Counted from the stretch's first letter, positions 37,292 through 49,138 are shown. The stretch: 64,000 nt of DNA from Shewanella acanthi (GCF_019457475.1 NZ_CP080413.1:2542001-2606000), one strand, 5' to 3'. Notes: generated by a model not told the origin, from the letters alone. Numbers and translations are program-made.

Positions 37292-38572
37292 TTATTGTTC
37301 GCCTGAAGCTGCCTGCGCGTCATTGTGCTCATAAATCAGGATAGGTGCAGACTCACCATTGACCACGGACTCATCAACAACCGCTTTGGCAACACCTTCA
37401 ATCGATGGAATGTCGTACATAGTATCGAGTAAAATACCTTCAACGATTGAACGCAGACCACGAGCGCCGGTCTTGCGGGACATCGCCTTTTGGGCGATCG
37501 CTTTTAAAGCGTCTTCACGGAACTCAAGCTCCACGCCTTCCATCTCAAATAGCGCGCCGTATTGCTTAGTGAGCGCGTTTTTAGGTTGAGACAGAATTTG
37601 AATCAAAGCTTCTTCGTCAAGTTCAGTTAACGTCGCAACCACGGGCAAACGACCAATAAACTCAGGAATTAAACCGTATTTGACTAAATCGCTAGGTTCA
37701 ACTTGAGACAGGGTCTCAGAGATAGTGATCTTATCCTTCTCGCCTTTCACCTGAGCACCGAAGCCGATGCCTGAACCGACGTGAGCACGCTGCTCAATCA
37801 CTTTCTCAAGGCCTGCAAAGGCGCCGCCACAGATAAACAGGATCTTAGAGGTATCAACCTGCAAAAACTCCTGCTGAGGGTGCTTACGACCACCCTGTGG
37901 AGGGACTGCCGCGATTGTGCCTTCAATCAGTTTAAGTAAAGCTTGCTGAACGCCTTCGCCCGATACGTCACGGGTGATTGAAGGGTTGTCAGATTTACGG
38001 CTGATTTTGTCGATTTCGTCGATATAGACGATACCACGCTGGGCCTTCTCAACATCGTAGTCGCACTTTTGCAGCAGTTTCTGGATGATGTTTTCAACAT
38101 CCTCACCCACATAACCAGCTTCAGTTAAGGTAGTCGCATCCGCCATTGTGAAAGGCACATTAAGTGAACGCGCTAAGGTTTCAGCCAGCAACGTTTTACC
38201 GCTACCGGTTGGACCAATCAGCAGAATGTTACTCTTACCTAACTCAACGCCATCCTTTGGAGAGGAATTTCGCAGACGTTTGTAGTGATTGTATACCGCA
38301 ACAGATAGCACTTTTTTGGCTCTGTCTTGGCCGATAACATAATCGTCTAAATGCGCACGCAACTCATGTGGCGTTGGCAGTTTGTCATGATCACGCTTTG
38401 GAGAGATTTCTTTAATCTCTTCACGAATGATGTCATTACATAACTCAACACACTCGTCGCACACATATACTGAGGGACCAGCGATTAGTTTTCTGACTTC
38501 ATGCTGGCTCTTACCGCAAAAAGAGCAGTACAGCAACTTACCGCTGTCACCATTATTTTTGTTGTCGCCCAT
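37292..38572 (-). CDS. clpX: ClpX, AAA+ unfoldase of the ClpXP protease
   Basis: 426 aa (E. coli 424). An N-terminal zinc-binding domain has four Cys: YCSFCGKSQ and [13 protein letters not shown]+ motifs are Walker [16 protein letters not shown] (about 120), Walker [10 protein letters not shown], the pore loop GYVGED and the ClpP-contacting IGF loop (GIGFGAQ). It unfolds tagged substrates for ClpP. It is encoded just after clpP in the same direction. Confidence 0.98.
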   Translation of the reverse strand: MGDNKNNGDSGKLLYCSFCGKSQHEVRKLIAGPSVYVCDECVELCNDIIREEIKEISPKRDHDKLPTPHELRAHLDDYVIGQDRAKKVLSVAVYNHYKRLRNSSPKDGVELGKSNILLIGPTGSGKTLLAETLARSLNVPFTMADATTLTEAGYVGEDVENIIQKLLQKCDYDVEKAQRGIVYIDEIDKISRKSDNPSITRDVSGEGVQQALLKLIEGTIAAVPPQGGRKHPQQEFLQVDTSKILFICGGAFAGLEKVIEQRAHVGSGIGFGAQVKGEKDKITISETLSQVEPSDLVKYGLIPEFIGRLPVVATLTELDEEALIQILSQPKNALTKQYGALFEMEGVELEFREDALKAIAQKAMSRKTGARGLRSIVEGILLDTMYDIPSIEGVAKAVVDESVVNGESAPILIYEHNDAQAASGEQ

Positions 38573-38671
38573 TCATTACCTCATTTGCAGTCTGCTCTAC
38601 TGCTTATCTTAAACTTGCTCGTCTTTTACCAAGCCACGCTTTTAAGAGCATAGCCCAGTCAAAGGCAAAAA

Positions 38672-39280
38672 TCAGTCGCGTTTAGTCATCACAGCATCGA
38701 CTAAACCGTATTCAACCGCTTGGGTTGCACTCATAAAGTTGTCACGGTCAGTGTCACGCTCAATCACTTCGAGCGGTTGACCCGTGTGCTCGGCCAGCAT
38801 CAAGTTTAACTTGTGCTTGATACCTAAAATCTCTTGGGCATGAATCGCGATATCAGAGGCCTGACCTTGGAAGCCACCCAGTGGTTGGTGGATCATCACG
38901 CGTGAGTTTGGCAGACAGAAACGTTTGCCCTTCTCACCGCCAGCCAGTAGGAATGCCCCCATACTTGCTGCTTGGCCAATACAAACCGTGCTTACGTTTG
39001 GCTTGATAAACTGCATGGTATCGTAAATCGCCATACCCGCAGTGACTGAACCGCCTGGTGAGTTGATATAAAGGAAGATATCCTTATCTGGACTTTCTGA
39101 CTCGAGGAATAGCAACTGCGCCACAATCAGATTCGCCATGTGCTCTTCAACTTGACCCACCAAGAAGATAATTCGCTCTTTTAACAGACGAGAATAAATA
39201 TCGAATGAGCGTTCACCTTTAGCAGTCTGTTCGATCACCATGGGCACTAAAGCACTTTGTATGTCTGACGCATTATGCAT
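38672..39280 (-). CDS. clpP: ClpP protease subunit
   Basis: 202 aa (E. coli 207). The catalytic triad is visible: Ser106 in GQAASMGAF, His131 in [10 protein letters not shown] and Asp180 in RDTDRD. It assembles as a double heptamer and is capped by ClpX or ClpA. It lies between tig and clpX, preceded by a hairpin and a sigma32-like promoter. Confidence 0.98.
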   Translation of the reverse strand: MHNASDIQSALVPMVIEQTAKGERSFDIYSRLLKERIIFLVGQVEEHMANLIVAQLLFLESESPDKDIFLYINSPGGSVTAGMAIYDTMQFIKPNVSTVCIGQAASMGAFLLAGGEKGKRFCLPNSRVMIHQPLGGFQGQASDIAIHAQEILGIKHKLNLMLAEHTGQPLEVIERDTDRDNFMSATQAVEYGLVDAVMTKRD

Positions 39281-39300
39281 TATTCATTTCCCTAAATAAA

Positions 39301-39336
39301 AATGGCTCGCATGAGGTGAGCCTCATACGAGCCATT
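39301..39336 (-). terminator. Long perfect hairpin between tig and clpP
   Basis: Nested perfect arms AATGGCTCG/CGAGCCATT and ATGAGG/CCTCAT enclose a four-base loop, and TTTTATTT follows on the minus strand. It is the expected terminator of tig, and perhaps a partial attenuator for clpP. Confidence 0.85.
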
Positions 39337-39337
39337 A

Positions 39338-39365
39338 TAAATGGCGAACAGCCGATTAAGTCAAG
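39338..39365 (-). promoter_or_regulatory. Sigma32-like promoter of clpP
   Basis: On the minus strand, CTTGACT and CGCCATTTA are spaced by 12 bases, near the RpoH consensus CTTGAAA and CCCCATNTA with three mismatches in total. The predicted start falls in the upper part of the tig terminator hairpin. E. coli clpP is a sigma32 gene. Confidence 0.45.
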
Positions 39366-39371
39366 CTAAGC

Positions 39372-40676
39372 TTATGCGCGACCAGTAGCCTTGTTCATAA
39401 ATTCTTCAAAAGCGACTTCTTTTTCAGTTACTTTTGCAGATTTTAACAGTGCTTCAACCGCTTGCTCTTCTAAAGCAACGTTGCGCATGTTTTGCATCAG
39501 CTCTTTGTTGCCGTTGTAGTAGGCAACAACTTCACTTGGATCTTCGTATGCAGAAGCCATAGAAGCGATCAACGCTTGTACGCGCTCGTCTTCCGCTTTT
39601 AGTTCGTTAGTCTTGATCACTTCGCCTAATAACAGACCCACTTTTACACGGCGAGTCGCGTTCTCGATGAACAGCTCAGCTGGTAATTCTGGCATGTTGG
39701 CAGTTTGGCCACCGAAACGTTGCATCGCTTGTTGACGTAAAACGTTAACTTCGCTGTCAATCAATGCTTTTGGCAATTCGATTTCGTTGTTAGCTAATAA
39801 ACCAGTGATCACTTGGTCTTTAACGTTAGCTTTTAACGCTTGCTCAAGTTCACGAACCATGTTCTTACGGATTTCAGCTTTCAGTGCGTCTAAACCACCT
39901 TCAGCGATACCGAACAGAGAAGCAAATTCATCGTTAACTTCTGGTAAGTTAGCGGCTAACACTTCAGTTAAAGTGATAGCAAACTTAGCCGCTTTACCTT
40001 TCAGGTTTTCAGCGTGATATTCTTCTGGGAATGTCACGTCGATAACGAATTCTTCACCGGCTTTGTGACCTAAGATACCCGCTTCAAAACCAGGGATCAT
40101 ACGGCCGCTGCCTAATTGAAGTTCGAAGTCGTCAGCTTTACCGCCTTCGAATTCTTCACCGTCAACGCTGCCAACAAAGTTCATTTTCACTTTGTCGCCA
40201 TCGGCAGCTTCACGCTCAACAGCAGCGAAAGTAGCGTGTTGCTTACGTAACGTTTCAATCATGCTGTCAACGTCTGCATCAGTAACAGAGGCTTTTGGTT
40301 GCTCAACTTCGATTGCATCTAAGCCTTTTAATTCGACTTCTGGGTAGATTTCGAAAGTTGCTACGAATTCGAATTTGTCACCGTCAGTTGCACCAGGAAC
40401 GAAAGTAGGTGCGCCAGCTGGATTTAACTTCTCAGCGATGATTGCTTCGATGAAGTTACGTTGCATCACTTCACCAGTGATGTCTTGACGAATTGCAGCA
40501 CCATAACGTTTGTTGATTACAGTTACAGGCACTTTGCCAGGACGGAAACCTGGGATACGAGCACGCTTAGCTTCACGTTGTAAACTGTCTTTAACCAGTT
40601 TTTCAATTTGTTCAGCAGGAACAGAAATGGTCAGGCGACGCTCTAGGCCTTGTGTTGCTTCAACAGAAACTTGCAT
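39372..40676 (-). CDS. tig: Trigger factor, ribosome-associated chaperone
   Basis: 434 aa from the ATG at 40676 ([15 protein letters not shown]), which has GAGGT at the right distance; the frame is open 17 codons further upstream but that extension is not part of the family. The ribosome-binding loop is GFRPGKVP (about 43-50). An FKBP-type isomerase domain at about 150-245 includes [16 protein letters not shown] and a helical chaperone domain follows. It folds nascent chains at the exit tunnel. It lies upstream of clpP, as in most gammaproteobacteria. Confidence 0.97.
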   Translation of the reverse strand: MQVSVEATQGLERRLTISVPAEQIEKLVKDSLQREAKRARIPGFRPGKVPVTVINKRYGAAIRQDITGEVMQRNFIEAIIAEKLNPAGAPTFVPGATDGDKFEFVATFEIYPEVELKGLDAIEVEQPKASVTDADVDSMIETLRKQHATFAAVEREAADGDKVKMNFVGSVDGEEFEGGKADDFELQLGSGRMIPGFEAGILGHKAGEEFVIDVTFPEEYHAENLKGKAAKFAITLTEVLAANLPEVNDEFASLFGIAEGGLDALKAEIRKNMVRELEQALKANVKDQVITGLLANNEIELPKALIDSEVNVLRQQAMQRFGGQTANMPELPAELFIENATRRVKVGLLLGEVIKTNELKAEDERVQALIASMASAYEDPSEVVAYYNGNKELMQNMRNVALEEQAVEALLKSAKVTEKEVAFEEFMNKATGRA

Positions 40677-40884
40677 TGTTTTACCTCGAAATTTGTCTAA
40701 CGTCCTTTGTAATAGCCGAGTCATCAACTATTCACGTATTCGTTTCTTGATCATTAAATTTGACTACAATGCCCACCGCTATTGGCTTTGGCACTAGTCG
40801 TTGTTAGTTGATATCTATCAAGACGCGACATTATAGCCACCGTTTTGTGCAGAGTCGAGCCTCTACGGCCGAATCTGAGGCATA

Positions 40885-40913
40885 AAAAAAGCGACCTCTG
40901 GTCGCTTTTTTTA
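40885..40913 (-). terminator. Terminator of the tRNA operon
   Basis: The stem AGCGACC/GGTCGCT with a three-base loop is flanked by seven-base A and T tracts. It lies 24 bases after the tRNA-His gene and upstream of tig. Confidence 0.9.
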
Positions 40914-40936
40914 ATTTGTACATGCTGTACGAATAA

Positions 40937-41013
40937 TGGGGTGACTGATGGGGCTCGAACCCACGACAACCGGAATCACAATCCGGGACTCTACCAACTG
41001 AGCTACAATCACC
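40937..41013 (-). tRNA. tRNA-His (GTG anticodon)
   Basis: A 77-base cloverleaf with encoded CCA. The acceptor arm carries the extra 5' G (G-1) opposite C, which is specific for tRNA-His. The anticodon loop reads ATTGTGATT. It is the third gene of a Pro-Arg-His operon. Confidence 0.97.
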
Positions 41014-41021
41014 ACTGAAAC

Positions 41022-41098
41022 TGGCACGCCCGGCAGGATTCGAACCTGCGACCATCCGCTTAGAAGGCGGATGCTCTATCCAACTGAGCTACGGGCGC
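41022..41098 (-). tRNA. tRNA-Arg (TCT anticodon)
   Basis: A 77-base cloverleaf with encoded CCA, acceptor GCGCCCG/CGGGCGT, anticodon loop CTTCTAA and T-loop GGTTCGAAT. It reads AGA codons. It is separated from tRNA-His by eight bases. Confidence 0.97.
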
Positions 41099-41213
41099 AT
41101 GGTTTACAGAATCTACTGTATCCTAACCTAGGCGGAATAACTTTTTATCTAAGCTATTCCTATTACCCGCTCATTCTAGTTCATGATGAATTTAATGAGC
41201 CAATAATATAAAT

Positions 41214-41290
<77 letters not shown>

Positions 41291-41335
41291 AATTGTCTCT
41301 TAGCAAAGGAATACATCTGCCTGAGAACGGAGCGC

Positions 41336-41364
41336 ATCTTAGCCCCTCACTTTAAACCCGTCAA
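41336..41364 (-). promoter_or_regulatory. Sigma70 promoter of the Pro-Arg-His tRNA operon
   Basis: On the minus strand, TTGACG and TAAGAT are spaced by 17 bases, followed by the GC-rich discriminator GCGCTCCG typical of stringently controlled stable RNA promoters. Confidence 0.85.
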
Positions 41365-41544
41365 CGATTTTTTTAATCATTGTCACTAGATGCTGAATTA
41401 TCAGGCGAATACGCTTTTTTTTATCCAATGGGTCACGGCTTTAACCATGACACACCCGCCATGCCCTGATAAAATAGCCGCCGATTGCCAATCTCTGTGT
41501 TAGAACGTTTTAACCATCGCCCATATAAAGGATATCCTACACCC

Positions 41545-42399
41545 ATGACAGCCCAAATAATCGACGGCAAGGCGATTGCTCAATCCATCCGCACTAAACT
41601 CAGCGAAAAAGTAACAGCCCGCAAAGAGGCCGGACTTCGCATTCCGGGTTTAGCCGTCATTTTAGTGGGAGCCGATCCTGCATCTCAGGTTTATGTTGGA
41701 AGTAAACGTAAAGCCTGTGAAGAAGTCGGATTTATCTCTCGCTCATATGATTTAGACGCAAGTTACACTGAAGCAGAGCTGCTCGCCCTGATTGACGAGC
41801 TAAATGATGATCCCAGCATCGACGGTATTCTGGTGCAGCTGCCACTGCCAGCGCATATCGAAGATTCAAAGGTTATCGAGCGCATTCGTCCCGACAAAGA
41901 CGTTGACGGATTCCACCCCTACAACGTGGGCCGTTTAGCCCAGCGTATTCCAGTACTACGTTCATGCACCCCAATGGGTATTATGACGCTTATCAAATCG
42001 ACAGGTGTTGACACTTACGGTTTAGATGCGGTTGTCGTTGGCGCATCGAATATCGTTGGCCGTCCAATGACACTGGAATTACTGCTAGCAGGTTGCACCA
42101 CAACCACCTGCCACCGTTTCACTAAAAACCTTGAACAAAAAATTCGTCAAGCGGATTTAGTGGTGGTCGCGGTGGGTAAACCAGGCTTTATCCCAGGAGA
42201 GTGGATTAAACCCGGCGCTATCGTGATTGACGTAGGTATTAATCGCCTAGATAACGGCACCCTGGTAGGTGACGTGCAATATGAAGTGGCAGCACAAAAC
42301 GCTAGCTTTATTACACCTGTGCCTGGTGGTGTTGGCCCAATGACCATTGCCAGTCTGCTTGAAAACACCCTTTATGCCGCTGAGCAATACCACGACTAG
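41545..42399 (+). CDS. folD: FolD, methylenetetrahydrofolate dehydrogenase / cyclohydrolase
   Basis: 284 aa from the ATG at 41545 ([13 protein letters not shown]), with AAAGGA upstream; the frame is open 20 codons earlier. Family signatures are [18 protein letters not shown] with the catalytic Lys (about 56), GILVQLPLP (about 94-102) and [12 protein letters not shown] for NADP binding (about 165). It interconverts one-carbon folates. Confidence 0.97.
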   Translation: MTAQIIDGKAIAQSIRTKLSEKVTARKEAGLRIPGLAVILVGADPASQVYVGSKRKACEEVGFISRSYDLDASYTEAELLALIDELNDDPSIDGILVQLPLPAHIEDSKVIERIRPDKDVDGFHPYNVGRLAQRIPVLRSCTPMGIMTLIKSTGVDTYGLDAVVVGASNIVGRPMTLELLLAGCTTTTCHRFTKNLEQKIRQADLVVVAVGKPGFIPGEWIKPGAIVIDVGINRLDNGTLVGDVQYEVAAQNASFITPVPGGVGPMTIASLLENTLYAAEQYHD

Positions 42400-42420
42400 G
42401 TTCTAAGTTCCGCAAGTATA

Positions 42421-42447
42421 AAAAAACCTGCCATTGGCAGGTTTTTT
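42421..42447. terminator. Bidirectional terminator between folD and cysS
   Basis: The stem AAAAAACCTGCC/GGCAGGTTTTTT with a three-base loop lies between the converging genes. Confidence 0.9.
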
Positions 42448-42481
42448 TATTGTTTACGAGAATCAAACTTAGGCGATGGGA

Positions 42482-43861
42482 TTATTTCTTGCGCCAAGTC
42501 GTACCGCTTGGGCCATCTTCTAGGACGACACCTAACTCATTTAAGCGGTTACGGGCCACATCGGCTGCTGGCCAATCTTTTTCAGCGCGAGCACGGTTAC
42601 GCTCAACGATCAGGGCTTCGATTTCCGCCACTTCATCATCACTGCCCTCACCTTTAAAGAAAGCATCCGGATCTTGACTTAACAGACCCAGTACATCGGC
42701 AAGTTGCTTCATGGCAACCGCCATGGCAGACGCCTGCGTCATATCGGTAGTTTTCAGGCGGTTGATTTCACGCACCATGTCGAACAGCACTGAGTAGGCT
42801 TCTGGCGTATTAAAATCATCATCCATTGCCGCCTTGAACTTAGCCACAAATTCTTCTGCTGGCGCGGCAGCAACTGTCATGTCGACATCTTTAATGGCTG
42901 TGTATAGACGCTCGAGTGCGGCACGGGCTTGTTTGAGGTTTTCTTCTGAGTAATTCAGCTGACTACGATAATGCCCCGACAGCAGGAAATAACGCACGGT
43001 TTCAGCATCATAGTGGCCTAACACATCACGGATAGTGAAGAAGTTACCGAGGGATTTAGACATCTTCTCACGGTCAACCATCACCATACCGGTGTGCATC
43101 CAGTAGTTAACATACGGCGTATCGTGGGCGCAGCATGACTGGGCGATTTCATTCTCGTGGTGCGGGAACTGTAAATCGGAACCGCCGCCATGAATATCAA
43201 AATGTAAGCCTAAGTGTTTGCTGTTCATCGCTGAACATTCGATATGCCACCCAGGGCGACCCGGTCCCCATGGCGATTCCCAAGTAGGTTCACCCGGCTT
43301 AGACATTTTCCAGAGCACGAAATCCATTGGATTTTGTTTATTTTCGTCAACCTCAACGCGGGCGCCGGCTTGCAGCTGATCGAGGTTTTGGCCCGATAAA
43401 CGGCCATATTCTGGGTATGAAGCCACGCTGAACAGCACGTCACCATCGGCAGCAACATAGGCATGGCCACGCTCGAGTAAAAGTTCAACCATCTCGATGA
43501 TTTCAGCAATATGCAACGTCGCACGCGGCTCAAAATCTGGACGCACCATATTTAGCGCATCAAAATCTCGGTGCATTTCGCCAATTAAACGCTCGGTTAA
43601 TGCATCACAGCTTTCGTTATTTTCATTGGCGCGTTTGATGATTTTATCGTCAACATCGGTAATATTGCGCTGAAAATTGACCTCATAGCCTGCGTAACGC
43701 AGGTAACGAACGATCATATCGAAGGAAACAAAAGTACGACCATGACCAATATGACAGAGATCGTATATGGTCACACCACATACATACATCCCTACTTTTC
43801 CGGGAGTAATTGGCTTAAATTCCTGTTTTTGGCGGGTAATACTGTTGTAAATCTTCAACAT
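42482..43861 (-). CDS. cysS: Cysteinyl-tRNA synthetase
   Basis: 459 aa from the ATG at 43861 ([15 protein letters not shown]); E. coli has 461. Class I motifs are HIGHGRTF (about 37) and KMSKSLGN (about 266). Zinc ligands include Cys28 in YVCGVTIYD and the Cys/His set in WHIECSAMN and [11 protein letters not shown]. It charges tRNA-Cys. It is divergent from ppiB. Confidence 0.97.
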   Translation of the reverse strand: MLKIYNSITRQKQEFKPITPGKVGMYVCGVTIYDLCHIGHGRTFVSFDMIVRYLRYAGYEVNFQRNITDVDDKIIKRANENNESCDALTERLIGEMHRDFDALNMVRPDFEPRATLHIAEIIEMVELLLERGHAYVAADGDVLFSVASYPEYGRLSGQNLDQLQAGARVEVDENKQNPMDFVLWKMSKPGEPTWESPWGPGRPGWHIECSAMNSKHLGLHFDIHGGGSDLQFPHHENEIAQSCCAHDTPYVNYWMHTGMVMVDREKMSKSLGNFFTIRDVLGHYDAETVRYFLLSGHYRSQLNYSEENLKQARAALERLYTAIKDVDMTVAAAPAEEFVAKFKAAMDDDFNTPEAYSVLFDMVREINRLKTTDMTQASAMAVAMKQLADVLGLLSQDPDAFFKGEGSDDEVAEIEALIVERNRARAEKDWPAADVARNRLNELGVVLEDGPSGTTWRKK

Positions 43862-44001
43862 CGGTATTCTCTTTAACGATAGATTCAAGTGTAAAATCAA
43901 GGGGTCAGTCTACCATGTAGAAGCAGGTTTTGAATACTGCCCTTTGCGCGCAATCCGAGATAAGTTAGAATCGCGCCACTATTTACGGAGAGTATAAAAT
44001 C

Positions 44002-44496
44002 ATGATCACATTACACACCAATTTTGGCGACGTTAAACTGCAACTGAATGCCGAAAAAGCACCGTTAACCGTGGCAAACTTTATGAAATATGTTGACGAA
44101 GGTTTCTTCGACGGCACTATTTTCCACCGTGTAATTGACGGCTTTATGATCCAAGGTGGTGGTTTTACCGCTGAAATGAGCCAGAAACGTTGCCACGAGC
44201 CAGTGAAGAACGAAGCCAACAACGGCTTATCGAACCGTACTGGTACTATCGCCATGGCGCGTACTTCAGATCCACACTCTGCCACTGCTCAGTTCTTCAT
44301 CAACGTGAACGACAACACCTTCTTAGATTTCAAATCTGAAACCATGCAAGGTTGGGGTTATTGTGTATTCGGTGAAGTGATTGAAGGCATGGATATCGTT
44401 GAAAAAATCAAATCAGTGAGCACTGGCAACCGTGGCATGCACCAAGATGTGCCATTAGAAGCCGTTATCATTGAAAAAGTCAGCGTAGCGGCCTAA
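44002..44496 (+). CDS. ppiB: Cyclophilin-type peptidyl-prolyl isomerase B
   Basis: 164 aa, the same as E. coli PpiB. Active-site elements are [15 protein letters not shown] with the catalytic Arg (about 42-48) and [12 protein letters not shown]. It has no signal peptide, so it is cytoplasmic. lpxH follows nine bases later and is probably cotranscribed, as in E. coli. Confidence 0.96.
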   Translation: MITLHTNFGDVKLQLNAEKAPLTVANFMKYVDEGFFDGTIFHRVIDGFMIQGGGFTAEMSQKRCHEPVKNEANNGLSNRTGTIAMARTSDPHSATAQFFINVNDNTFLDFKSETMQGWGYCVFGEVIEGMDIVEKIKSVSTGNRGMHQDVPLEAVIIEKVSVAA

Positions 44497-44505
44497 TTCC
44501 TTAGG

Positions 44506-45225
44506 ATGCGAACCTTATTTATTGGCGATCTGCACTTAAGTGCCGATCGCCCCGATATCACCCAAGCATTTACTCATTTTCTCGAGACCGAGCTTGATGA
44601 TGCCGACGCCCTCTATATTCTTGGTGATTTATTTGAGGTTTGGGTGGGTGACGATTTAGCCGCGCCCTTTGCCCTCGAACTGGCACAAAAGCTTAAAAAG
44701 GTTTCACAAAAACTCCCTGTCTATTTTATCCATGGCAACCGTGACTTTATGCTAGGTAAACACTTTGCTAAAGCTGCTGGTATGCAAATGCTGCCTGAAG
44801 TCAGTTGCTTGAATTTATACGGTATTGAAACCGTTATCCTACACGGCGACAGCCTGTGTACCCTGGATATTGCCTACCAACGCTTTCGTAAACTTCGCAG
44901 TTTTAGTTTTGCCCGCTGGCTTTATAGCTGTTTACCAAAAAAGAAGCGCCAGGCCATTGCCAATAAAATCCGCAGTAATAGTCAGACTAGCAATAAGCAA
45001 AAAAGCTATGTGATTATGGATGTTGAGCCCAGCGCGGTGAACGACCTATTTGCGAAAACCCATACTAAGCAGATGATCCATGGCCATACCCACAGACCCG
45101 CCATCCATGAGTTAGATAATGGCTGTAAACGGATTGTGGTAGGGGATTGGTATGAACAAGGCAGCGTACTTAGCATACATGCCGATGGGATTCAGTTAAA
45201 AAGCCTTCCATTTCGAGCTAGTTAA
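44506..45225 (+). CDS. lpxH: UDP-2,3-diacylglucosamine pyrophosphohydrolase LpxH
   Basis: 239 aa (E. coli 240). Calcineurin-like metallophosphoesterase motifs appear in order: [41 protein letters not shown] and [10 protein letters not shown]. It makes lipid X in lipid A synthesis, using Mn2+. It directly follows ppiB. Confidence 0.96.
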   Translation: MRTLFIGDLHLSADRPDITQAFTHFLETELDDADALYILGDLFEVWVGDDLAAPFALELAQKLKKVSQKLPVYFIHGNRDFMLGKHFAKAAGMQMLPEVSCLNLYGIETVILHGDSLCTLDIAYQRFRKLRSFSFARWLYSCLPKKKRQAIANKIRSNSQTSNKQKSYVIMDVEPSAVNDLFAKTHTKQMIHGHTHRPAIHELDNGCKRIVVGDWYEQGSVLSIHADGIQLKSLPFRAS

Positions 45226-45286
45226 GAAAGCTATTGACCATTAAGAGCTGCTTATTCTGTTGATGGTCAATATATCTTAGTTTTCG

Positions 45287-46084
45287 TTAACTTAGGCCCT
45301 GTGCCATGCACTCTTCCTTAATAGCAGGCTGGCCACTGTGGAAGTGGAACTCTTCATCCATCGCTAGGATCAACTCGGCTTCTCTCTCACCCAAATAAGC
45401 CACTCGTTCACTGATATCTTCGCTCGAGACCAATTGAGCAAGCTTAAGATAATCCTCGAAATGACGTGCTTCAGAGCGTAATAAGGACACGTAGAACTTA
45501 CTAAGCTCTGCATCTAAATAGGGTGCAAGTTTAGCAAAACGCTCACAGGAGCGCGCTTCGATATAAGCACCGACAATCAACTTATCCCGTAAAATGTGCT
45601 TTTCATGGGTAGTGACAAAACCCATCATCCCTTTCGCGTAACGCCCTGCACGAATATTTTGGTAAGAAATATTTCGCGCGTGCATCAGCTCGAGCACTTG
45701 TTCGAAATGATGAAACTCTTCCTTGATTAAACGAATTAACGGCGGAATTAAATCCTGAGCGTAGGTAAAATGCGGATTAGGTTGTAAATTAGCGACTAGC
45801 TCATTTTTCTTTACGTCCCGTGCTAGAAACTGCTCAATATCCCTATCTTTTAAGTACACGAACTCTTCGTAAGGTTTTGCCCAAGTGAGCAATGACTGAC
45901 CACTGTCTTTATCTAATGCATAACGTCTTAGCAGGAACATCGCCGTCTGCGCCGCCTTTAGCTCGCAATTACAATGATCAATCAATAGCTCATTTAACGA
46001 AGATGGGTCCCGCGCGGCCTCAATCCAAGTTCGCGGGGTTTCACAACGCAAAAACGCATGTACGGGAGCTAATAATTGCTGCAT
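45287..46084 (-). CDS. miaE: MiaE, tRNA-(ms2io6A37) hydroxylase
   Basis: 265 aa, a ferritin-like non-heme diiron enzyme. Metal-binding residues are visible in LIDHCNCELKAAQTA, IKEEFHHFEQVLELM, EARSCERFAKL and LRSEARHFEDYLKLA, the four-helix E...ExxH pattern. It hydroxylates the isopentenyl group of ms2i6A in tRNA with O2. It is converging with lpxH. Confidence 0.93.
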   Translation of the reverse strand: MQQLLAPVHAFLRCETPRTWIEAARDPSSLNELLIDHCNCELKAAQTAMFLLRRYALDKDSGQSLLTWAKPYEEFVYLKDRDIEQFLARDVKKNELVANLQPNPHFTYAQDLIPPLIRLIKEEFHHFEQVLELMHARNISYQNIRAGRYAKGMMGFVTTHEKHILRDKLIVGAYIEARSCERFAKLAPYLDAELSKFYVSLLRSEARHFEDYLKLAQLVSSEDISERVAYLGEREAELILAMDEEFHFHSGQPAIKEECMAQGLS

Positions 46085-46361
46085 AGGTTACTCAATATCA
46101 TCTAATCAATATCGGCTTATTTTACGCCAAGTTATCTTTAAGCTATAGCGCTAGGCTGCAGTAAACTTGACGCAGAGGGCTTTTTGTTCAATATATAACC
46201 TACACCCTCAAGATATGAGGCCTTGTTTGGGTAGCCTCGAAGTCTTTATGGGAACCAGTCTGGCGTTAAATTTTGGAGAGCCATTTAACTCGACTGTGGA
46301 GCTGCTACAGCTCGTCTGTTGTTTGGCGAGCAAACATCAATGCTGAACAAGGATAACTAGA

Positions 46362-46958
46362 ATGATACTGAATCACTTAATGGGGTTGTACACTCATCCA
46401 AAACAAGAGTGGCACACGATAGAACAGAATCACGAGGCGCTTAAGAGCAGCCTCACCCATGTATTAATTATCGCGTTAATTCCCTCCGTCTGTAGTTTTA
46501 TTGCCACCGCCTACATTGGGTGGAATCCTGGCGCTGGTGAACCAATTTACCTCACGCCGCTGAGTGCAATGTATATGTCGGTGGGCATGTATTTCGGCCT
46601 AATCGGTGGCGTGTTTGCCCTCGCCTATCTTGCCTATTGGATGGCAAAAACCTTTGATGCACAACCTACACCTACCCAAGCTCTTGAGCTTGCGTCTTAC
46701 ACGGCTACACCGCTGTTTATGGTGGGCATCGCCGCGCTATACCCTGTACTATGGTTTATTATGGTTGTTGGTTTGGTTGGTTTAGCCTACTCGGTATACC
46801 TGCTGTATGCGGGTGTCCCCATCATAATGAACATCCCTGAAGAGAAAGGCTTTATCTATGCCAGCTCAATGGTGACGGCGGGATTAGTTCTGTTGGTTGG
46901 ATTAATGGCATCGAGTGTCATTCTGTGGAGCATCGGCTTTGGTCCTATGTACCAATAA
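46362..46958 (+). CDS. Yip1-domain inner-membrane protein
   Basis: 198 aa with five predicted membrane helices. The N-terminus GLYTHPKQEWHTIEQ is the standard opening of bacterial Yip1/YIPF (DUF1282) proteins (P..EW..I). The function in bacteria is unknown. It is a single gene with an untranslated leader of up to about 200 bases containing short inverted repeats (for example GAGCTG-CTA-CAGCTC). Confidence 0.88.
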   Translation: MILNHLMGLYTHPKQEWHTIEQNHEALKSSLTHVLIIALIPSVCSFIATAYIGWNPGAGEPIYLTPLSAMYMSVGMYFGLIGGVFALAYLAYWMAKTFDAQPTPTQALELASYTATPLFMVGIAALYPVLWFIMVVGLVGLAYSVYLLYAGVPIIMNIPEEKGFIYASSMVTAGLVLLVGLMASSVILWSIGFGPMYQ

Positions 46959-47024
46959 TCCGAACTGACATTGCTCTGACCAAATTCATTACGGGCATCC
47001 GCTATGAGCAAATAACACAGATAA

Positions 47025-47053
47025 AAAAAGAAGACCCTACGGGTCTTCTTTTT
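47025..47053. terminator. Bidirectional terminator between yip1 and glnS
   Basis: The stem AAAAAGAAGACCC/GGGTCTTCTTTTT with a three-base loop lies between converging genes. Confidence 0.9.
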
Positions 47054-47108
47054 GTTGTTCGAAAGCCGTTTTCCTAACAACTCACTAAACGTGTTATTTC
47101 AACACCTG

Positions 47109-48779
47109 TTATTCAAAAGAATCGCGTAGAGCCACTGTTAAGTTGAATACTAAATGCTCGGCTGAAGAGTCTTTGTTATCGGCGCAGAAATAACCTTCAC
47201 GCTCGAACTGGTACGCTTTTTCAGCAGGTGCATTTACTAGGCTTGCCTCAACTAAACCTTGTACCACCTCAAGTGAATGTGGGTTTAGCACTTCATCCAC
47301 GGTCTCAGCGGCCGCCGGATTTGGATCGGTAAATAGGCGTTGATATAAACGGAACTCAGCAGGTTTAGCGGTAGTTGCTTCAACCCAGTGAATAACACCC
47401 TTAACTTTACGGCCATCTGCTGGATTTTTACCCAGAGTATCGGCGTCATAGGTACAATAAACCGTAGTGATATTACCTTCACTATCTTTATCACAACGAT
47501 CAGCTTTAATGACATAGGCATTACGCAGACGCACTTCTTTACCCGTGACTAAGCGCTTGTATTGCTTGTTGGCTTCTTCTCTAAAATCTGCCACATCAAT
47601 AAACAGTTCACGGCCGAAGGCTAATTCACGGCTGCCCATACTTTCATCACTTGGGTGTGAAGCAGCTTGAATGGTCTCGATTTGACCTTCTGGGTAATTC
47701 TCAATTACCACCCGCAATGGACGCAATACCGCCATCGCGCGCGGCGCGTGCTCGTTCAGCTCTTCACGGATACAAGCATCGAGCATGGCCACTTCAACCA
47801 TATTCTCTTGCTTAGTGATACCGATACGTTGGCAGAACTCACGGATAGAGGCTGGCGTGTAACCACGACGGCGAAGGCCAGCAATCGTTGGCATACGTGG
47901 ATCATCCCAACCAGAAACCAATTTGCGGGTAACAAGATCGTTTAGTTTACGCTTCGACATTAACGTGTATTCGAGATTCAAGCGTGAAAACTCGTACTGA
48001 CGGGTTCGATTTGGCGCTTGAAAATCATCTAAGTTATCCAGCACCCAATCGTACAGACGACGGTTATCTTGGAACTCTAAGGTACACAGAGAATGAGTGA
48101 TGTTTTCAATAGCGTCCGAAATACAGTGAGTAAAGTCGTACATTGGATAAATGCACCACTTGTCACCGGTTTGGTGATGGTGAGCAAAACGGATACGGTA
48201 AATCACTGGGTCGCGCATACAGATAAATGGCGATGCCATATCGATTTTGGCACGCAGTGCACACTCACCTTCTTTGAATTCACCTAAGCGCATTTTTTCA
48301 AATAAACGCAGGTTTTCTTCAACAGGTGTATCGCGATACGGACTGTTCTTTCCTGGCTCTTTCAAAGTGCCACGGTACTCGCGGGTTTCTTCTGCATTTA
48401 AGAAACAAACATAAGCTAAACCTTTGTTAATCAGCTCAACCGCATATTGATGTAACTGGTCAAAATAGTTAGATGAATAACGAACGTCACCATCCCACTG
48501 GAATCCCAACCAACGTACGTCTTCCTGAATCGAGTTAACATAATCGATATCTTCTTTTTCAGGGTTGGTATCATCGAAACGAAGATTGCACAATCCTTGG
48601 TAATCACGGGCAATACCAAAATTTAGGCAAATAGATTTAGCATGACCAATATGCAAATAGCCATTTGGCTCAGGCGGGAAACGGGTCTGCACACTGGAGT
48701 GCTTACCACTTTTCAGATCTTCATCGATGATGTTACGAATAAAGTTACTCGGACGTACTTCAGTGTCCACATGACTCAT
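47109..48779 (-). CDS. glnS: Glutaminyl-tRNA synthetase
   Basis: 556 aa from the ATG at 48779 ([13 protein letters not shown]), with AGAGGA seven bases upstream; E. coli has 554. Class I motifs are [15 protein letters not shown] (about 36-50) and VMSKRKL-like LMSKRKL (about 270). It charges tRNA-Gln. It forms a single-gene transcript. Confidence 0.97.
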   Translation of the reverse strand: MSHVDTEVRPSNFIRNIIDEDLKSGKHSSVQTRFPPEPNGYLHIGHAKSICLNFGIARDYQGLCNLRFDDTNPEKEDIDYVNSIQEDVRWLGFQWDGDVRYSSNYFDQLHQYAVELINKGLAYVCFLNAEETREYRGTLKEPGKNSPYRDTPVEENLRLFEKMRLGEFKEGECALRAKIDMASPFICMRDPVIYRIRFAHHHQTGDKWCIYPMYDFTHCISDAIENITHSLCTLEFQDNRRLYDWVLDNLDDFQAPNRTRQYEFSRLNLEYTLMSKRKLNDLVTRKLVSGWDDPRMPTIAGLRRRGYTPASIREFCQRIGITKQENMVEVAMLDACIREELNEHAPRAMAVLRPLRVVIENYPEGQIETIQAASHPSDESMGSRELAFGRELFIDVADFREEANKQYKRLVTGKEVRLRNAYVIKADRCDKDSEGNITTVYCTYDADTLGKNPADGRKVKGVIHWVEATTAKPAEFRLYQRLFTDPNPAAAETVDEVLNPHSLEVVQGLVEASLVNAPAEKAYQFEREGYFCADNKDSSAEHLVFNLTVALRDSFE

Positions 48780-49138
48780 GGAATTCCTCTTTGCGAACAA
48801 TGGCTATTTTAACAAAACTAGCATGATCCTATAGATCTGTGCCAGTTACAATGCCCAAAGCCAAAAACTATGTAATGGCGCTAGGTATAATGACATTTAA
48901 GGGTGTTTTTTAAACAGGCGCTTAACACTGAAAATATTAGCACTTGGCAAATGCATTTTGCGCAGATACAGATAAAACTCGATGCAAACCTAAACAGCCC
49001 TGTCGAAACAATATGCTTAAATGTCGAAAATGCTGGGATAGTAAAACAATAAAAGCAGCCATAAAAGCTGCTTTTATCTCTATGCCGACTGAGCTGACAT
49101 TATTTGCTCAGTCACCACTTGTTTATACTTCGAAATTG
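48780..49138. other. Intergenic region between glnS and feoB
   Basis: It holds the glnS upstream region and the feoB terminator at 49051-49075. A TATAAT at 48886-48891 on the plus strand lacks a good -35. I see no supported gene; a cysteine-containing frame near 48944-49130 has only a TTG start and runs into feoB on the other strand. Confidence 0.5.
49051..49075. terminator. Terminator of feoAB
   Basis: The stem AAAAGCAGC/GCTGCTTTT with a seven-base loop lies 64 bases after the feoB stop on the minus strand. Confidence 0.8.
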
